Below, one piece after another: positions 25,104 through 34,169 of a stretch of DNA of 64,000 bases (position 1 is the stretch's first letter; each line of letters starts with the position of its first letter). Source of the stretch: an uncultured Actinomycetes bacterium. Its GTDB lineage: Bacteria > Actinomycetota > Acidimicrobiia > Acidimicrobiales > Acidimicrobilacustridaceae. The notes beneath the pieces are model-generated. The model was not told the origin of the DNA. It saw nothing but the letters and a program-made list of their open reading frames with translations, and did no database searches. The translations under genes were made by a program, and so were the position numbers. The stretch is taken from NCBI GenBank assembly GCA_937927725.1, contig CALBSE010000008.1:141085-205084 (forward strand), in the 5' to 3' direction.

Positions 25104-26621
25104 TTAGCCGGCGGCGGGTTTCGCAATGCGGGGAAAGAGACCATCGCCCTTCACGACGGGCAGCCCACCGGGGTACCCGCCCCACGCCGCGCCGGCGACG
25201 CCAGCATCGGTTGGCGATCCTGCTAGCCCGATGCGTTCCCAAATCTGCGCGCAGGTTTCAGGCATAGCTGGGGTCGCAAGAATCGAAACGATGCGAAGCA
25301 CTTCGAGCGCGTCACCCATCACCGCGTCAAGTGCAGGACTGGGATCCATCTTCCACGGCTCATTTGCCTCGAGGTGAGCGTTGGCCGCACCAACGAGACG
25401 CCACGTTGCTTCAAGAGCGATGCTCGGTGTGATGTTGTTCCAACCAGCAATCGTGTCGGCAAGCGATTGCGCCGCAATGTCGGCAAGAGGCGAATCAGCA
25501 GCAGGAGCTGGTCCGATTCCGTCGCACTTCTTGCCGACAACAGTCGCGACGCGCGACAACAGGTTTCCGAGATTGTTCGCGAGATCAGCGTTGTAACGCG
25601 TGACCATCGACTCGTAAGAGAAATCGCCATCGGGACCAAACGGATTGTCACGAAGGAAGTGATAACGGAATCCGTCGACGCCAAAATCGGCGACAAGGTC
25701 AGCCGGAAAAATTTGATTGAGTCGGGTCTTTGACATCTTCTCGCCGCCAACGAGCAGGAAGCCGTGGACCGCAAGTTTCTTCGGCGGTTCGATTCCCGCC
25801 GCAAGACACATCGCAGGCCAATACACACAGTGAAAGCGCAGGATGTCTTTGCCAAGAAGGTGGTGAACCTGAGGCCACCATTCGGCAAACCGCTCAGGGT
25901 CGGCGCCGTATCCAACCGCTGTTGCGTAATTAATGAGGGCGTCGTACCAGACATAGAAAACATGGCCTTCGTCCCACGGCACCGGAACGCCCCACGAGAT
26001 CGAGGTACGCGAGACCGAGACATCGTCAAGGCCTTGCTTGATGATGCCGAGCGCTTCGTTGCGCTTGCCTTCTGGCTGCACGCATCCGGGGTTCGCCGCA
26101 TACCAATCAAGTAGCGGTTGTTCGAACTTCGACAACTCAAAGAACCAGTTGTCTTCTTCAAGCCATTCGACGGGTCGTCCGTGAATCGGACAGTTGCCGT
26201 CCACGAGATCGGCCTCGTTGTAATACGCCTCGCACGGGACGCAATAGTGACCCGAATACGAACCCTTGCGGATCCAGCCGTTGTCGAAGATCGCTTGCAT
26301 GAACGCCTGCACGGACGTGATGTGTCGGGGCTCGGTCGTGCGAATGAAATCGTCGTTGCTGATATTCAGCAATTCCCACACTTCACGAAAGCGGGCGCTC
26401 GTGCGATCGGCTTGTTCGAGCGGAGTGATGCCGTTGGCCTCGGCCGAACGCTGAATCTTCAGACCGTGTTCGTCGGTGCCCGTGAGGAAGAAGGTCGGGT
26501 CACCAGCAAGGCGATGCCACCGGGCCAATGCGTCTGCCGTCACCGTCGTATAGGCGTGCCCGATATGGGGCACGTCGTTCACGTAATAGATAGGAGTGGT
26601 GACGTAGAAGGGTTGAGACAC
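25104..26621 (-). CDS. metG: Methionyl-tRNA synthetase
   Basis: This 505-residue class I synthetase charges tRNA-Met. The HIGH motif is PHIGHAYTTVTADALARW, the KMSKS motif appears as EKMSKTRLN, and the connective insertion holds zinc-type ligands (CVPCEAYY, CPIHGR). There is no C-terminal EMAP/Trbp tRNA-binding domain, as in other actinobacteria. The GTG start at 26621 has no ribosome binding site but a TAGCCT box six bases upstream, so the mRNA is probably leaderless. It heads the metG-tatD-rpf-ksgA-ispE series. Confidence 0.97.
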   Translation of the reverse strand: MSQPFYVTTPIYYVNDVPHIGHAYTTVTADALARWHRLAGDPTFFLTGTDEHGLKIQRSAEANGITPLEQADRTSARFREVWELLNISNDDFIRTTEPRHITSVQAFMQAIFDNGWIRKGSYSGHYCVPCEAYYNEADLVDGNCPIHGRPVEWLEEDNWFFELSKFEQPLLDWYAANPGCVQPEGKRNEALGIIKQGLDDVSVSRTSISWGVPVPWDEGHVFYVWYDALINYATAVGYGADPERFAEWWPQVHHLLGKDILRFHCVYWPAMCLAAGIEPPKKLAVHGFLLVGGEKMSKTRLNQIFPADLVADFGVDGFRYHFLRDNPFGPDGDFSYESMVTRYNADLANNLGNLLSRVATVVGKKCDGIGPAPAADSPLADIAAQSLADTIAGWNNITPSIALEATWRLVGAANAHLEANEPWKMDPSPALDAVMGDALEVLRIVSILATPAMPETCAQIWERIGLAGSPTDAGVAGAAWGGYPGGLPVVKGDGLFPRIAKPAAG

Positions 26622-26627
26622 ACCGCA

Positions 26628-26633
26628 AGGCTA
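26628..26633 (-). promoter_or_regulatory. -10 box (TAGCCT) of a leaderless metG promoter
   Basis: TAGCCT on the minus strand ends six bases before the GTG start of metG. No Shine-Dalgarno sequence is present, so the transcript probably begins at the start codon. Confidence 0.5.
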
Positions 26634-26759
26634 CGGGTCCACGACAACTCCGACGAACCACAAGCGATAGACCACGCTGATCAGCCTTCAATCCGGTGAT
26701 GAGGTGCGCGTGTCAGGATTGACGGAGCGGGCCAAGTGGCCAATTCGATTGGGGAACTC

Positions 26760-27530
26760 ATGGGACAGCTCGACGGACGCGTTGCAGTGATCACCGGCGG
26801 CGGCCGAGGAATCGGTGAGGCGATTGCGCTTCGGTATGCGGCCGAAGGAGCGACCATCGTTGTCTCGTCGCGAACCGCCTCTGATCTTGAGAACACACTC
26901 AGTACGGCCAAGCTCGGTGCCGACAGGGGTCTCGCCGTTGTCGCCGATGCGACCGATCGAGACGATGCCCGTCGACCTGTCTACGAGGCACTAACGCGCT
27001 TCGGCCGAATCGATGTGCTGGTGAACAACGTTGGCGGAACGGTCGGAAAGAACGATCCATTCCTTGCCGACGACGAAGCATTCGAGGCGACACTCGTTCT
27101 CTGCCTCACCAGCGCTTGGTGGACAACGAGCGCGGCACTTCCGAGCATGCGAGATCAAGGATTCGGGCGGATCATCAGCATCGGTTCCGGCACATCGAAG
27201 ACAACCGGCGCATCACTCCCCTACACAACGGCGAAGCATGCGCTCGTTGGTTTCACCAAGGAACTCGCCAAGACCGGAGCACCGTTCGGCATCAACGCAA
27301 ACCTCCTTTGCCCGGGTTGGACCAGAACCTCGCTCGTAGATTTCGAGCGCATCGCCCAGGCTCGCGGTACCTCGGTTGCGATTGAAGAGGAACGTGCTGC
27401 TTCCGAAAGCCTGCAACATCGGGTACTCGAAGCCACCGAGCTCACAGGAATGGCCACGCTGCTGGCGAGCGATGACGGCCGTGGCATCACCGGTCAGGTC
27501 ATTAGCGTTGACGGCGGATACAAGGTCTGA
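26760..27530 (+). CDS. Short-chain dehydrogenase/reductase (FabG-like)
   Basis: This 256-residue classical SDR, NAD(P)-dependent, has TGGGRGIG near the N-terminus, NNVGG in place of NNAG, a serine in SIGSGTSK and the catalytic YTTAK. It ends with the usual VISVDGGYKV. Family members reduce 3-oxoacyl thioesters or oxidise alcohols; the substrate is unknown. ATG 26760 follows GGGGA at five bases; a GTG at 26736 would add eight residues. It is divergent from metG (138 bases between) and converges on a phosphotransferase gene 17 bases downstream. Confidence 0.85.
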   Translation: MGQLDGRVAVITGGGRGIGEAIALRYAAEGATIVVSSRTASDLENTLSTAKLGADRGLAVVADATDRDDARRPVYEALTRFGRIDVLVNNVGGTVGKNDPFLADDEAFEATLVLCLTSAWWTTSAALPSMRDQGFGRIISIGSGTSKTTGASLPYTTAKHALVGFTKELAKTGAPFGINANLLCPGWTRTSLVDFERIAQARGTSVAIEEERAASESLQHRVLEATELTGMATLLASDDGRGITGQVISVDGGYKV

Positions 27531-27547
27531 ACCAGCGGCCGCAGTTT

Positions 27548-28546
27548 TCAACGATTGTCGAGAACCTCAAGCGCGCGTTCGAGAAATCCCATAGCGCCGG
27601 CTCCGACATCGACAAGGTCTGGCCGAGTCGCGTCATGCAATGACCGTTGGTAGATCCCTTCGAGCAACACCGCCATGCGGAAGTTGTAGAGCACCTCGTA
27701 ATAGGTGAGGTCTGAGGGGAGTTCGATATCGCGCTGTTCTCGATAGCGACTGATCAGTTCGGCGCGACGAGGCCAACCCGGCCCCGAAGTCGACTTCCCC
27801 CAGATTTCACAGAACCCGATGAGATCGAGAAGCGGATCGCCGATCGTCGCCGTTTCCCAATCGATGATCGCCGTCACCTGGCCCGGCGGTTGCGCAGCAA
27901 TCAGCGCGTTGAACATGTGGAAATCACCGTGCATGAGAGAAGGCTCGAACGATGCAGGGAGGTTTCTCGAGAGGAACGTCGTCACTCGTTCGAGCCCAGG
28001 GAGTTCGCGGCCGTTATACGACGCAAGTTGACTCGTCCATCGTTCGACCTGACGTTCGTGGAATCCGTCGGGCTTGCCGAAATCGGACAGTGAACTCTGC
28101 CGCCAATCAAAGTCATGAAGAGCAGCGAGGGCGTCAACCATTGCAAACGCAACGCTCGGTTGGTCCGCTGCGGTGAACGGTTCGGGAAGTGGAGGCGCAG
28201 GGTTCACCCCTTCGACCTGCTGCATCAAGAAAAACGTGCAACCGAGCACGTCATGGTCCTCGCACAACGCGACAGTCTCGGGATGGGGGACGTTGGAACC
28301 GCTGAGCGCATCGAGAATTCGGAACTCGCGGCGCATGCCTTCATCCGCTCGCTCAATTGCGACAGCGGCAGGACGACGAAGCACCCAGCGCGATGACCCG
28401 CGATGAATCGTGAACATCGCGTTTGATCGACCTGAGGTCAACGGTGCGACCGCAATCGGCAATCCCGATTCGAGGCCTCTTCCGTCAAGCCACACACGTA
28501 GTCGTTCAACATCGACAAGTTCCGAGGCAACGTGGACCTCGTTCAC
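27548..28546 (-). CDS. Aminoglycoside-phosphotransferase-fold (APH) family protein
   Basis: This 332-residue protein has the APH kinase fold. The catalytic loop is HGDFHMFN, the metal-binding motif is IDWETATIGDPLLDL, and the N-lobe has the Lys-like region SSRWVLRRPA. This subgroup (related to the kinase part of ACAD10/11) occurs in actinobacteria beside acyl-CoA dehydrogenases and SDRs, where it is thought to phosphorylate hydroxyacyl-CoA intermediates. It overlaps the SDR stop by four bases (ATGA) and so belongs to a MBL-SDR-APH operon. It is unlikely to be a drug-resistance gene. Confidence 0.87.
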   Translation of the reverse strand: MNEVHVASELVDVERLRVWLDGRGLESGLPIAVAPLTSGRSNAMFTIHRGSSRWVLRRPAAVAIERADEGMRREFRILDALSGSNVPHPETVALCEDHDVLGCTFFLMQQVEGVNPAPPLPEPFTAADQPSVAFAMVDALAALHDFDWRQSSLSDFGKPDGFHERQVERWTSQLASYNGRELPGLERVTTFLSRNLPASFEPSLMHGDFHMFNALIAAQPPGQVTAIIDWETATIGDPLLDLIGFCEIWGKSTSGPGWPRRAELISRYREQRDIELPSDLTYYEVLYNFRMAVLLEGIYQRSLHDATRPDLVDVGAGAMGFLERALEVLDNR

Positions 28547-29298
28547 GAACCGCCGCCGTCGAGATTGAGAAGTGCGCCTGTCATATAGGAGGACGCATCT
28601 GAGGCCAGCAGCAACGCAGTTCCCACGATCTCTTCGGGCTGGCCAATATGCCCTACCGAAATCATTTTTGCGACGCGTTCAGCAGCTTCGGGAGTAGGGA
28701 TCGCCTTGCTGAAACTGTCGGTGATGAACGGCCCGCAAACGATCGCGTTCACTCGAATACCCCGCGGACCGAACTCCTGGGCAGTCGCTTGCGTAATTGC
28801 ATTGAGCGCCGCCTTCGAACCGGCGTAGACAACTGTGAACGGCGAAGGTCGCTGCGAGGCCTTTGTGCTGATGTTGATAATCGAACCACCAGCGGGCATG
28901 TAATCGGCCGCCATCGCCATGAGCCGCAACGGACCCTTGACGTTCACTCCGAATGTTTTGTCGAACAATTCCTCGGTGACGCCAGCGAGAGATGGCGGAA
29001 CCGGGGCGATGCCCGCGTTATTCACCAAAATATCGATCTTGCCGAATTCTGCGACCGACGCCGCAATGAGTGCGTCGCATTGCGCCCAGTCCGCCACATG
29101 ACAAGCAACCGCAAGCGCCCGACGCCCCTTCGCGCGGATCTCTGCGGCAACTTCCTCACACGCGTCGACTCGGCGGCTTGACACCACAATGTCGGCGCCC
29201 GCGTCGGCAAAGCCAAGCGCCATCGCACGGCCGAGCCCCTTGCTTGCGCCGGTGATCACCGCGACTTTGCCGGTGAGGTCGAAGAGCGCCGCAGTCAT
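28543..29298 (-). CDS. Short-chain dehydrogenase/reductase
   Basis: This 251-residue classical SDR has TGASKGLGRAMALGFA, NNAGIAPVPP, the serine in INISTKAS and the catalytic YAGSKAALN, ending LLNLDGGGS. It probably acts on a hydroxyacyl or alicyclic alcohol substrate. The ATG lies one base after the stop of the metallo-beta-lactamase-fold gene, and its own stop overlaps the phosphotransferase start, so the three are co-translated. Confidence 0.88.
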   Translation of the reverse strand: MTAALFDLTGKVAVITGASKGLGRAMALGFADAGADIVVSSRRVDACEEVAAEIRAKGRRALAVACHVADWAQCDALIAASVAEFGKIDILVNNAGIAPVPPSLAGVTEELFDKTFGVNVKGPLRLMAMAADYMPAGGSIINISTKASQRPSPFTVVYAGSKAALNAITQATAQEFGPRGIRVNAIVCGPFITDSFSKAIPTPEAAERVAKMISVGHIGQPEEIVGTALLLASDASSYMTGALLNLDGGGS

Positions 29299-29299
29299 T

Positions 29300-30160
29300 T
29301 CAGAACGTTGTCTCGTGCGTTGCGTGGAATTCCCACTCGCCTTCGACGCTCACAATGTGCCCAGCGCTCGGGGCCGCGTAATGGGTGCCCAAAATCAGGG
29401 TGCCGGTGTCGCCATGCTCAGCGCGCATCTGCCGCCGAGAATCGCTGGCCTGCGCGCCGTTCCAGTCACCGCTCATGCCCCATTCGATCTCCGCCCACTG
29501 CACCGGATGGTGCGTGGCATCGCCGGTGATGAGCGCACGCGAACCGTTTGACTCGATGAGCACCGACATGTGTCCAGGCGAATGACCGGGCGTGGGGATG
29601 AAACGCACCTCGCTCGTGACGCGGTGATCAGCGTCGACGAGATCGACAAGACCTGCTTCGACAACAGGCGCAACGGTGTCGGGAAGGTTCCACGCATAAC
29701 CGCCGGGTTCGGCCATCCACGCCTCGTACTCGGCTCGACCAAACAGATAGCGCGCGTTGGGAAATGTCGGAACCCAATTGCCGTCTTCACGTTTCGTGTT
29801 CCAGCCCACATGATCGAAATGCAGGTGAGTGCAGCAAACAATGTCGATCGACTCTGCGGGAAAGCCCGCTGCGGCAAGCCGCTTCAGAAACGCGGGGTCG
29901 CCAGTGAAGCCAGGTAATCCAGCCATGTCGCGATCGCCGACGCATGTGTCGACGATGATTCGAACGCCGCTGCTTTCAATCAGGAATGCATGGATCGAGA
30001 GATCTGTCATGCCCTCGTCATCGATGAAGTCAGGCATGAGCCACGACTGATGGGCGGCAAGCGCTTCCTCGGTGGCCAGAGGAAGCAACCCGCTCAGGGG
30101 AAGTTCTTGCTCGAGTTCAACAACCTTCGTGACTGCGACTTCACCAATTTTCCAACGCAT
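29300..30160 (-). CDS. Metallo-beta-lactamase-fold hydrolase
   Basis: This 286-residue MBL-fold protein has the di-zinc motif THLHFDH (His112, His114, Asp116, His117), PTPGHSPGH supplying the next His, and ITGDATHH for the bridging Asp. It resembles the quorum-quenching lactonase/hydrolase branch rather than beta-lactamases. The ATG at 30160 follows GGGGGA; a longer frame from 30304 adds Arg/Cys-rich non-protein-like sequence. It leads an operon with an SDR and an APH-type kinase, so it may open a lactone or thioester in the same pathway. Confidence 0.87.
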   Translation of the reverse strand: MRWKIGEVAVTKVVELEQELPLSGLLPLATEEALAAHQSWLMPDFIDDEGMTDLSIHAFLIESSGVRIIVDTCVGDRDMAGLPGFTGDPAFLKRLAAAGFPAESIDIVCCTHLHFDHVGWNTKREDGNWVPTFPNARYLFGRAEYEAWMAEPGGYAWNLPDTVAPVVEAGLVDLVDADHRVTSEVRFIPTPGHSPGHMSVLIESNGSRALITGDATHHPVQWAEIEWGMSGDWNGAQASDSRRQMRAEHGDTGTLILGTHYAAPSAGHIVSVEGEWEFHATHETTF

Positions 30161-30328
30161 GTGTCCCCCAGACGCGATCTCGTCGAGCTCGAGCTCCAAG
30201 CGTGCCACGCCGCAGGCGGCTCGGCGACCGCAAGGACCGCGGTAAGACCCGCCGTCTTGGCGATAACACGACGTAAAGATTGGCCGAGTTCGTCGGGAGA
30301 TCAACGGCGGCTGGGGTTCAATCCGTGC

Positions 30329-32308
30329 ATGACTGAAGTCTCTGATGCCCCCGCCACTTCCGTAGGACCACTTCCGGCCCCGATTTCAACGCCGATCCCA
30401 GAGTCAAAGGGATACCGAATCAAGTCCAAGATCCTCGGACAACCACTCACGAATGATCAGCTCGAACACGAGCGGTTAGGGAAGCCAACCGCTCTGGCGG
30501 TGTTCGCATCGGATGCGCTGTCCTCAACCGCATACGCCTCAGAGGAAATTCTGCGAACCCTGTTGATGATCGGCGGGGCTGGCGGCATCGGCGTCCTCGC
30601 TTTTCGTTACCTCACGCCGATCACGATCGCTCTCGTTCTTGTTCTCGTCATTCTGATTTTCAGTTATCGACAGACCATCAAGGCCTACCCGTCAGCTGGC
30701 GGCGCATACATCGTCACCAAAGACAATCTCGGGCTTATTCCCGCCCAAATCGCAGGCGTTGCGCTTCTTACCGATTACATCTTGACGGTCGCCGTTTCGG
30801 TCTCCGCTGGTGTTGCTGCGCTTTATTCAGCGTTCCACCCGCTCTACCCCTACCGAGTTCCGATCGCTCTTGCCTTCATCGCAATCATCTGCGTCGGAAA
30901 CCTCCGCGGAGTAAAAGAATCCGGCAAACTTTTTGCCGTTCCGACGTATGCGTTCATCGTCGCGATGTTCTTGATGGTCGGAACAGGCATCTTTAAAGCC
31001 ATCTTCGGAGGCGGCTTGGAGCATGTGGTCCCGCAGGATCCCGCCGCTCTTGAAGCAACGGGCGCGGTTGGAATCGTCCTCGTACTTCACGCATTCGCCT
31101 CTGGTGGGGCTGCAATGACCGGCGTTGAAGCAATTTCCAATGGCGTGCCGGCGTTCCGACCCGTTGAGTGGAAGCACGCTCGAGAAACCCTGACCGTTAT
31201 GGGTCTGCTTCTCGGTTCCATGTTTCTCGGAATTTCCTGGCTGGCAGCAAAAATGCAGATCGTCCCCAGTGACTCGAAGACGGTGATCGCGCAGATGGCG
31301 CAATCCATCTACGGATCCGGAACTGCAGGGCACATTCTCTTTCTGCTCACGCAAGCAGCGACGATGCTCATCCTTGTACTCGCCGCAAATACAAGTTTCG
31401 CCGACTTCCCTCGGCTTGCGAGCTTCCATGCGGACGACGCATTTATGCCGAAGCAACTCACAAAACGTGGTCACAGGCTGGTGTTCTCCAACGGAATCAT
31501 TGCTCTTGCAATTGCGGGATCAATCCCCGTCATCATTTTCCAGGCAGACGTCACCCATCTGATTCCGCTTTATGCAATTGGCGTCTTCACCAGCTTCACA
31601 CTCTCGCAAGCGGGCATGGCGAGAAAGCACATCAAGGACAAGGATCCGGGCTGGAAGTTGGGCCTCGTCGTCAACGGCCTTGGAGCAGTAACGACACTTG
31701 TCGTAACTGTCGTCATTGCGATCTTCAAATTCTGGGGCGGAGCATGGTTCATCATGCTTCTCGTCCCGATCATGGTTCTTCTTTTGATGCGCCTTAACAA
31801 GCAATACGAGTCGGAGAAGGAAGAGCTCGAAGTCGAACTCGAAAAGGTGAAGACGCTTTCAGTTCGACCGCTTCATACGATCGTGGTCATGATCGGCGAG
31901 ATCGATCGAAGTTCGGCGAGAGCACTTCTCTATGCCCGATCCCTTGCCCCTCAAACGGTACGAGCGGTCCACTTTGCGACCGATGAAGCTCACGCCTCTC
32001 AACTCATGGATGATTGGCAGTCCCTTGATCTTGAGCAAATCCCTCTAGAGATCATTGAATGCCCAGACCGACGAATGAATCGAGCTGCACTCGAAATGGC
32101 AGCTTCAATCACCAGCAATCGGGATGTCGAATTAACGGTCCTCATCCCGAGACGCGAATACCGGCACCTGTGGCATCGATTGCTCCATGACCGAACCAGT
32201 GACTCAATCGCTCACACTCTTGCGGGCCTCAAGCACACAAACGTCACGTTTGTTCCGTACCTCCTTGGCGATGGCGTCTCCCAAAATGCTGGAAGTCCCA
32301 CTCCGTAG
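30329..32308 (+). CDS. KimA-type potassium importer with USP-like C-terminal domain (copy 2)
   Basis: This 659-residue paralogue of the importer at 15413 shares the blocks FASDALSSTAYASEEILRTLL, SYRQTIKAYPSAGGAY, GNLRGVKESGKLFA, ANTSFADFPRLASFHADDAF and LIPLYAIGVFTSFTLSQAGM. The cytoplasmic tail after about residue 495 is USP-like (TIVVMIGEIDRSSARALLYA, VLIPRREYRHLWHRLLHD). In B. subtilis, KimA is a high-affinity K+/H+ symporter inhibited by c-di-AMP. The genes directly downstream encode a Kdp-type two-component system, which strongly supports a potassium role. The 168 bases between it and the divergent MBL gene contain the hairpin AAGAC/GTCTT but no recognised riboswitch. Start ATG 30329. 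Confidence 0.87.
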   Translation: MTEVSDAPATSVGPLPAPISTPIPESKGYRIKSKILGQPLTNDQLEHERLGKPTALAVFASDALSSTAYASEEILRTLLMIGGAGGIGVLAFRYLTPITIALVLVLVILIFSYRQTIKAYPSAGGAYIVTKDNLGLIPAQIAGVALLTDYILTVAVSVSAGVAALYSAFHPLYPYRVPIALAFIAIICVGNLRGVKESGKLFAVPTYAFIVAMFLMVGTGIFKAIFGGGLEHVVPQDPAALEATGAVGIVLVLHAFASGGAAMTGVEAISNGVPAFRPVEWKHARETLTVMGLLLGSMFLGISWLAAKMQIVPSDSKTVIAQMAQSIYGSGTAGHILFLLTQAATMLILVLAANTSFADFPRLASFHADDAFMPKQLTKRGHRLVFSNGIIALAIAGSIPVIIFQADVTHLIPLYAIGVFTSFTLSQAGMARKHIKDKDPGWKLGLVVNGLGAVTTLVVTVVIAIFKFWGGAWFIMLLVPIMVLLLMRLNKQYESEKEELEVELEKVKTLSVRPLHTIVVMIGEIDRSSARALLYARSLAPQTVRAVHFATDEAHASQLMDDWQSLDLEQIPLEIIECPDRRMNRAALEMAASITSNRDVELTVLIPRREYRHLWHRLLHDRTSDSIAHTLAGLKHTNVTFVPYLLGDGVSQNAGSPTP

Positions 32309-32317
32309 ACTCATCCC

Positions 32318-33415
32318 GTGCGTCCTCGTCGACTTTTCGCCGCAGCGGCTTTCTCCATCACTTCCATCACCGCGCTTATCGCGATCGTTGACCGTCTCTC
32401 CACGCCACCGAAACTTTCCACCGACCTCTTGCTCTTCCTTGGGATCGTGGTTGGCGCCGCTTTGATCGGAGGGTTCTTGGCTGGAGTGGCGACTGCAGTC
32501 ATTTCGTTTCCAACCATCGTCTGGTTCTTAACGAAACCCGTCCATTCGTTTCGAATCGCAGGAGGCGAAGAATTCGCTGCTCTAGTGGTTTTCTTCGCTG
32601 TTGCGATCATTGTGAGCGCTCTCGTCGACCAAGTTGCTCGCCGATCGGCTGATGCCGAATCCGCACGGGGAGAAGCCGCCACGCTCGAGGCTGCCGCAGA
32701 AGGAGACAGGCTCCGTACCGCCATTCTGCGCGCTGTCTCTCACGATCTCCGCACTCCGCTCGCGTCAATCAAGGCGTCGGCATCAAGCCTCCTTCAGCAA
32801 GATATCGAGTGGAATGAACACGACAAAAGAGAATTCCTCACAACAATCGACGAAGAAGCAGACCGACTCGATCGAATAGTTGGGAATCTTCTCGACCTCA
32901 GCAGACTCCAAGCTGGCGTCGTGCGACCAGAGTTAACGAATGTGACGGCAATCGTGGCCATTCGCAACGCCATCGGCGGCATCGGCGCCGAACACGCAGA
33001 CCTTTCTATCGACATCAAAAACAACGACCTCGAAGTTGCCGCCGATCAAGTCTTGCTGGAACGAGCTATCGCCAACCTTGTTGCCAATGCGGTCCGGCAC
33101 GGTTCGCCCGATGAACCGATCGAGATCCAAGCATTCAGCAACAAGGAAATGGTTTCGATCCTCGTCATCGATCACGGACCAGGCATGACCAAAGCTGACC
33201 GCGCATTGGCGTTCGAACCATTCCACACGGCAGGCGACCAAACCTCTGGAGCTGGGACAGGCCTTGGCCTGGCAGTTGCGCACGGATTTGTTGAAGCTAT
33301 GGGCGGATCAATCGCTCTCAAGGAAACTCCCGGCGGCGGCCTCACCGCCGAACTGCTGCTCCGTTCCCCAACCCCGTCGCCAGCGATGAAGAATCGATCG
33401 GTGGCGTTTCAATGA
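32318..33415 (+). CDS. KdpD-like sensor histidine kinase lacking KdpD and USP sensor domains
   Basis: This 365-residue membrane kinase starts directly with a DUF4118-type membrane unit: four helices within residues 5-105, including LGIVVGAALIGGFLAG and FFAVAIIVSALVDQV. Next come the phosphoacceptor AVSHDLRTPLASIKAS (His142) and an ATPase domain (NLVANAVRHG, DHGPGM, GAGTGLGLAVAHGFVEAMGG). E. coli KdpD has nearly 900 residues because about 400 residues of KdpD and USP sensor domains precede the membrane part; these are missing, and there is no room for them since the importer ends nine bases upstream. It overlaps the regulator by four bases. The kinase probably senses K+ status or takes its input from the adjacent importer. 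Confidence 0.88.
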   Translation: MRPRRLFAAAAFSITSITALIAIVDRLSTPPKLSTDLLLFLGIVVGAALIGGFLAGVATAVISFPTIVWFLTKPVHSFRIAGGEEFAALVVFFAVAIIVSALVDQVARRSADAESARGEAATLEAAAEGDRLRTAILRAVSHDLRTPLASIKASASSLLQQDIEWNEHDKREFLTTIDEEADRLDRIVGNLLDLSRLQAGVVRPELTNVTAIVAIRNAIGGIGAEHADLSIDIKNNDLEVAADQVLLERAIANLVANAVRHGSPDEPIEIQAFSNKEMVSILVIDHGPGMTKADRALAFEPFHTAGDQTSGAGTGLGLAVAHGFVEAMGGSIALKETPGGGLTAELLLRSPTPSPAMKNRSVAFQ

Positions 33416-34086
33416 CCACAGTCCTTGTCGTCGACGACGAGCCTCAAATTCGTCGGGCACTTGTCACCAATCTTCGCGCTCGAGACTTCGAAGTCGTCGA
33501 AGCATCCTCGGGCGAAGAAGCGCTCCGCCTCGCAGCAGAACGACATCCCGATGTGATCATCCTCGACATCGGACTTCCTGGAATCGATGGCATCGAGGTT
33601 GTGCACGGGATCCGAGGATGGAGTTCGGTCCCCATCATCATGCTCTCGGTCAGACAGGACGAGGCCGACAAAGTTGAGGCACTCGACGCCGGCGCCGACG
33701 ATTACCTCACCAAGCCATTCGGCATGAACGAGCTTCTGGCACGACTCCGGGCGGCGCTGCGTCGCTCCTCAACAGCGACCGAAGAACCCCTCATCACGAC
33801 CGAATCGTTCACGATCGACCTCGCCTCAAAGCGTGTTCATCGCGGAACTGAAGAAGTCCATCTCACTCCCACCGAATGGGGAATAACCGAACTCCTGGTT
33901 CGGAATCCCGACCGACTTGTTTCTCAGCAAACGCTCCTCCAATCGGTGTGGGGGCCGGCCTACGGCAAAGAGGGGCACTACTTGCGGGTCTACATGTCGG
34001 CAATCCGTCGCAAACTCGAGGCCGACCCCGCCACTCCCCGACACTTCATTACCGAACCAGGCATGGGGTATCGCTTCGTCCCCTAA
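33412..34086 (+). CDS. kdpE: KdpE-like response regulator
   Basis: This 224-residue OmpR/PhoB-type regulator has an acidic pocket VVDDEPQIRRAL, phosphoacceptor Asp52 in IILDIGLPGIDG and Lys in YLTKPFGMNELLARL. The C-terminal winged helix contains HLTPTEWGITELLVRNPDRLVS and GPAYGKEGHYLRVYMSAIRRKLE, close to KdpE. KdpE normally activates kdpFABC at low K+; no kdpFABC genes are in the window, so the target may be the upstream kimA copy. The ATG overlaps the kinase stop (ATGA), giving strict coupling. Confidence 0.92.
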   Translation: MTTVLVVDDEPQIRRALVTNLRARDFEVVEASSGEEALRLAAERHPDVIILDIGLPGIDGIEVVHGIRGWSSVPIIMLSVRQDEADKVEALDAGADDYLTKPFGMNELLARLRAALRRSSTATEEPLITTESFTIDLASKRVHRGTEEVHLTPTEWGITELLVRNPDRLVSQQTLLQSVWGPAYGKEGHYLRVYMSAIRRKLEADPATPRHFITEPGMGYRFVP

Positions 34087-34169
34087 TCCGAGTGCCGGGT
34101 TCTCATCTGTTCGACCCTGCACAGCAGTTCGGCAAGACTGCGACGACTCGCACTTCCGTAGGGGGAACT

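Noticed and set aside
27548..28546. Antibiotic resistance phosphotransferase
   Set aside because: The APH fold is present but the sequence and neighbours fit the acyl-metabolism branch.
29990..30328. A 113-codon N-terminal extension of kimA copy 2
   Set aside because: It runs antisense through the MBL gene start and is not transporter-like; ATG 30329 matches copy 1.
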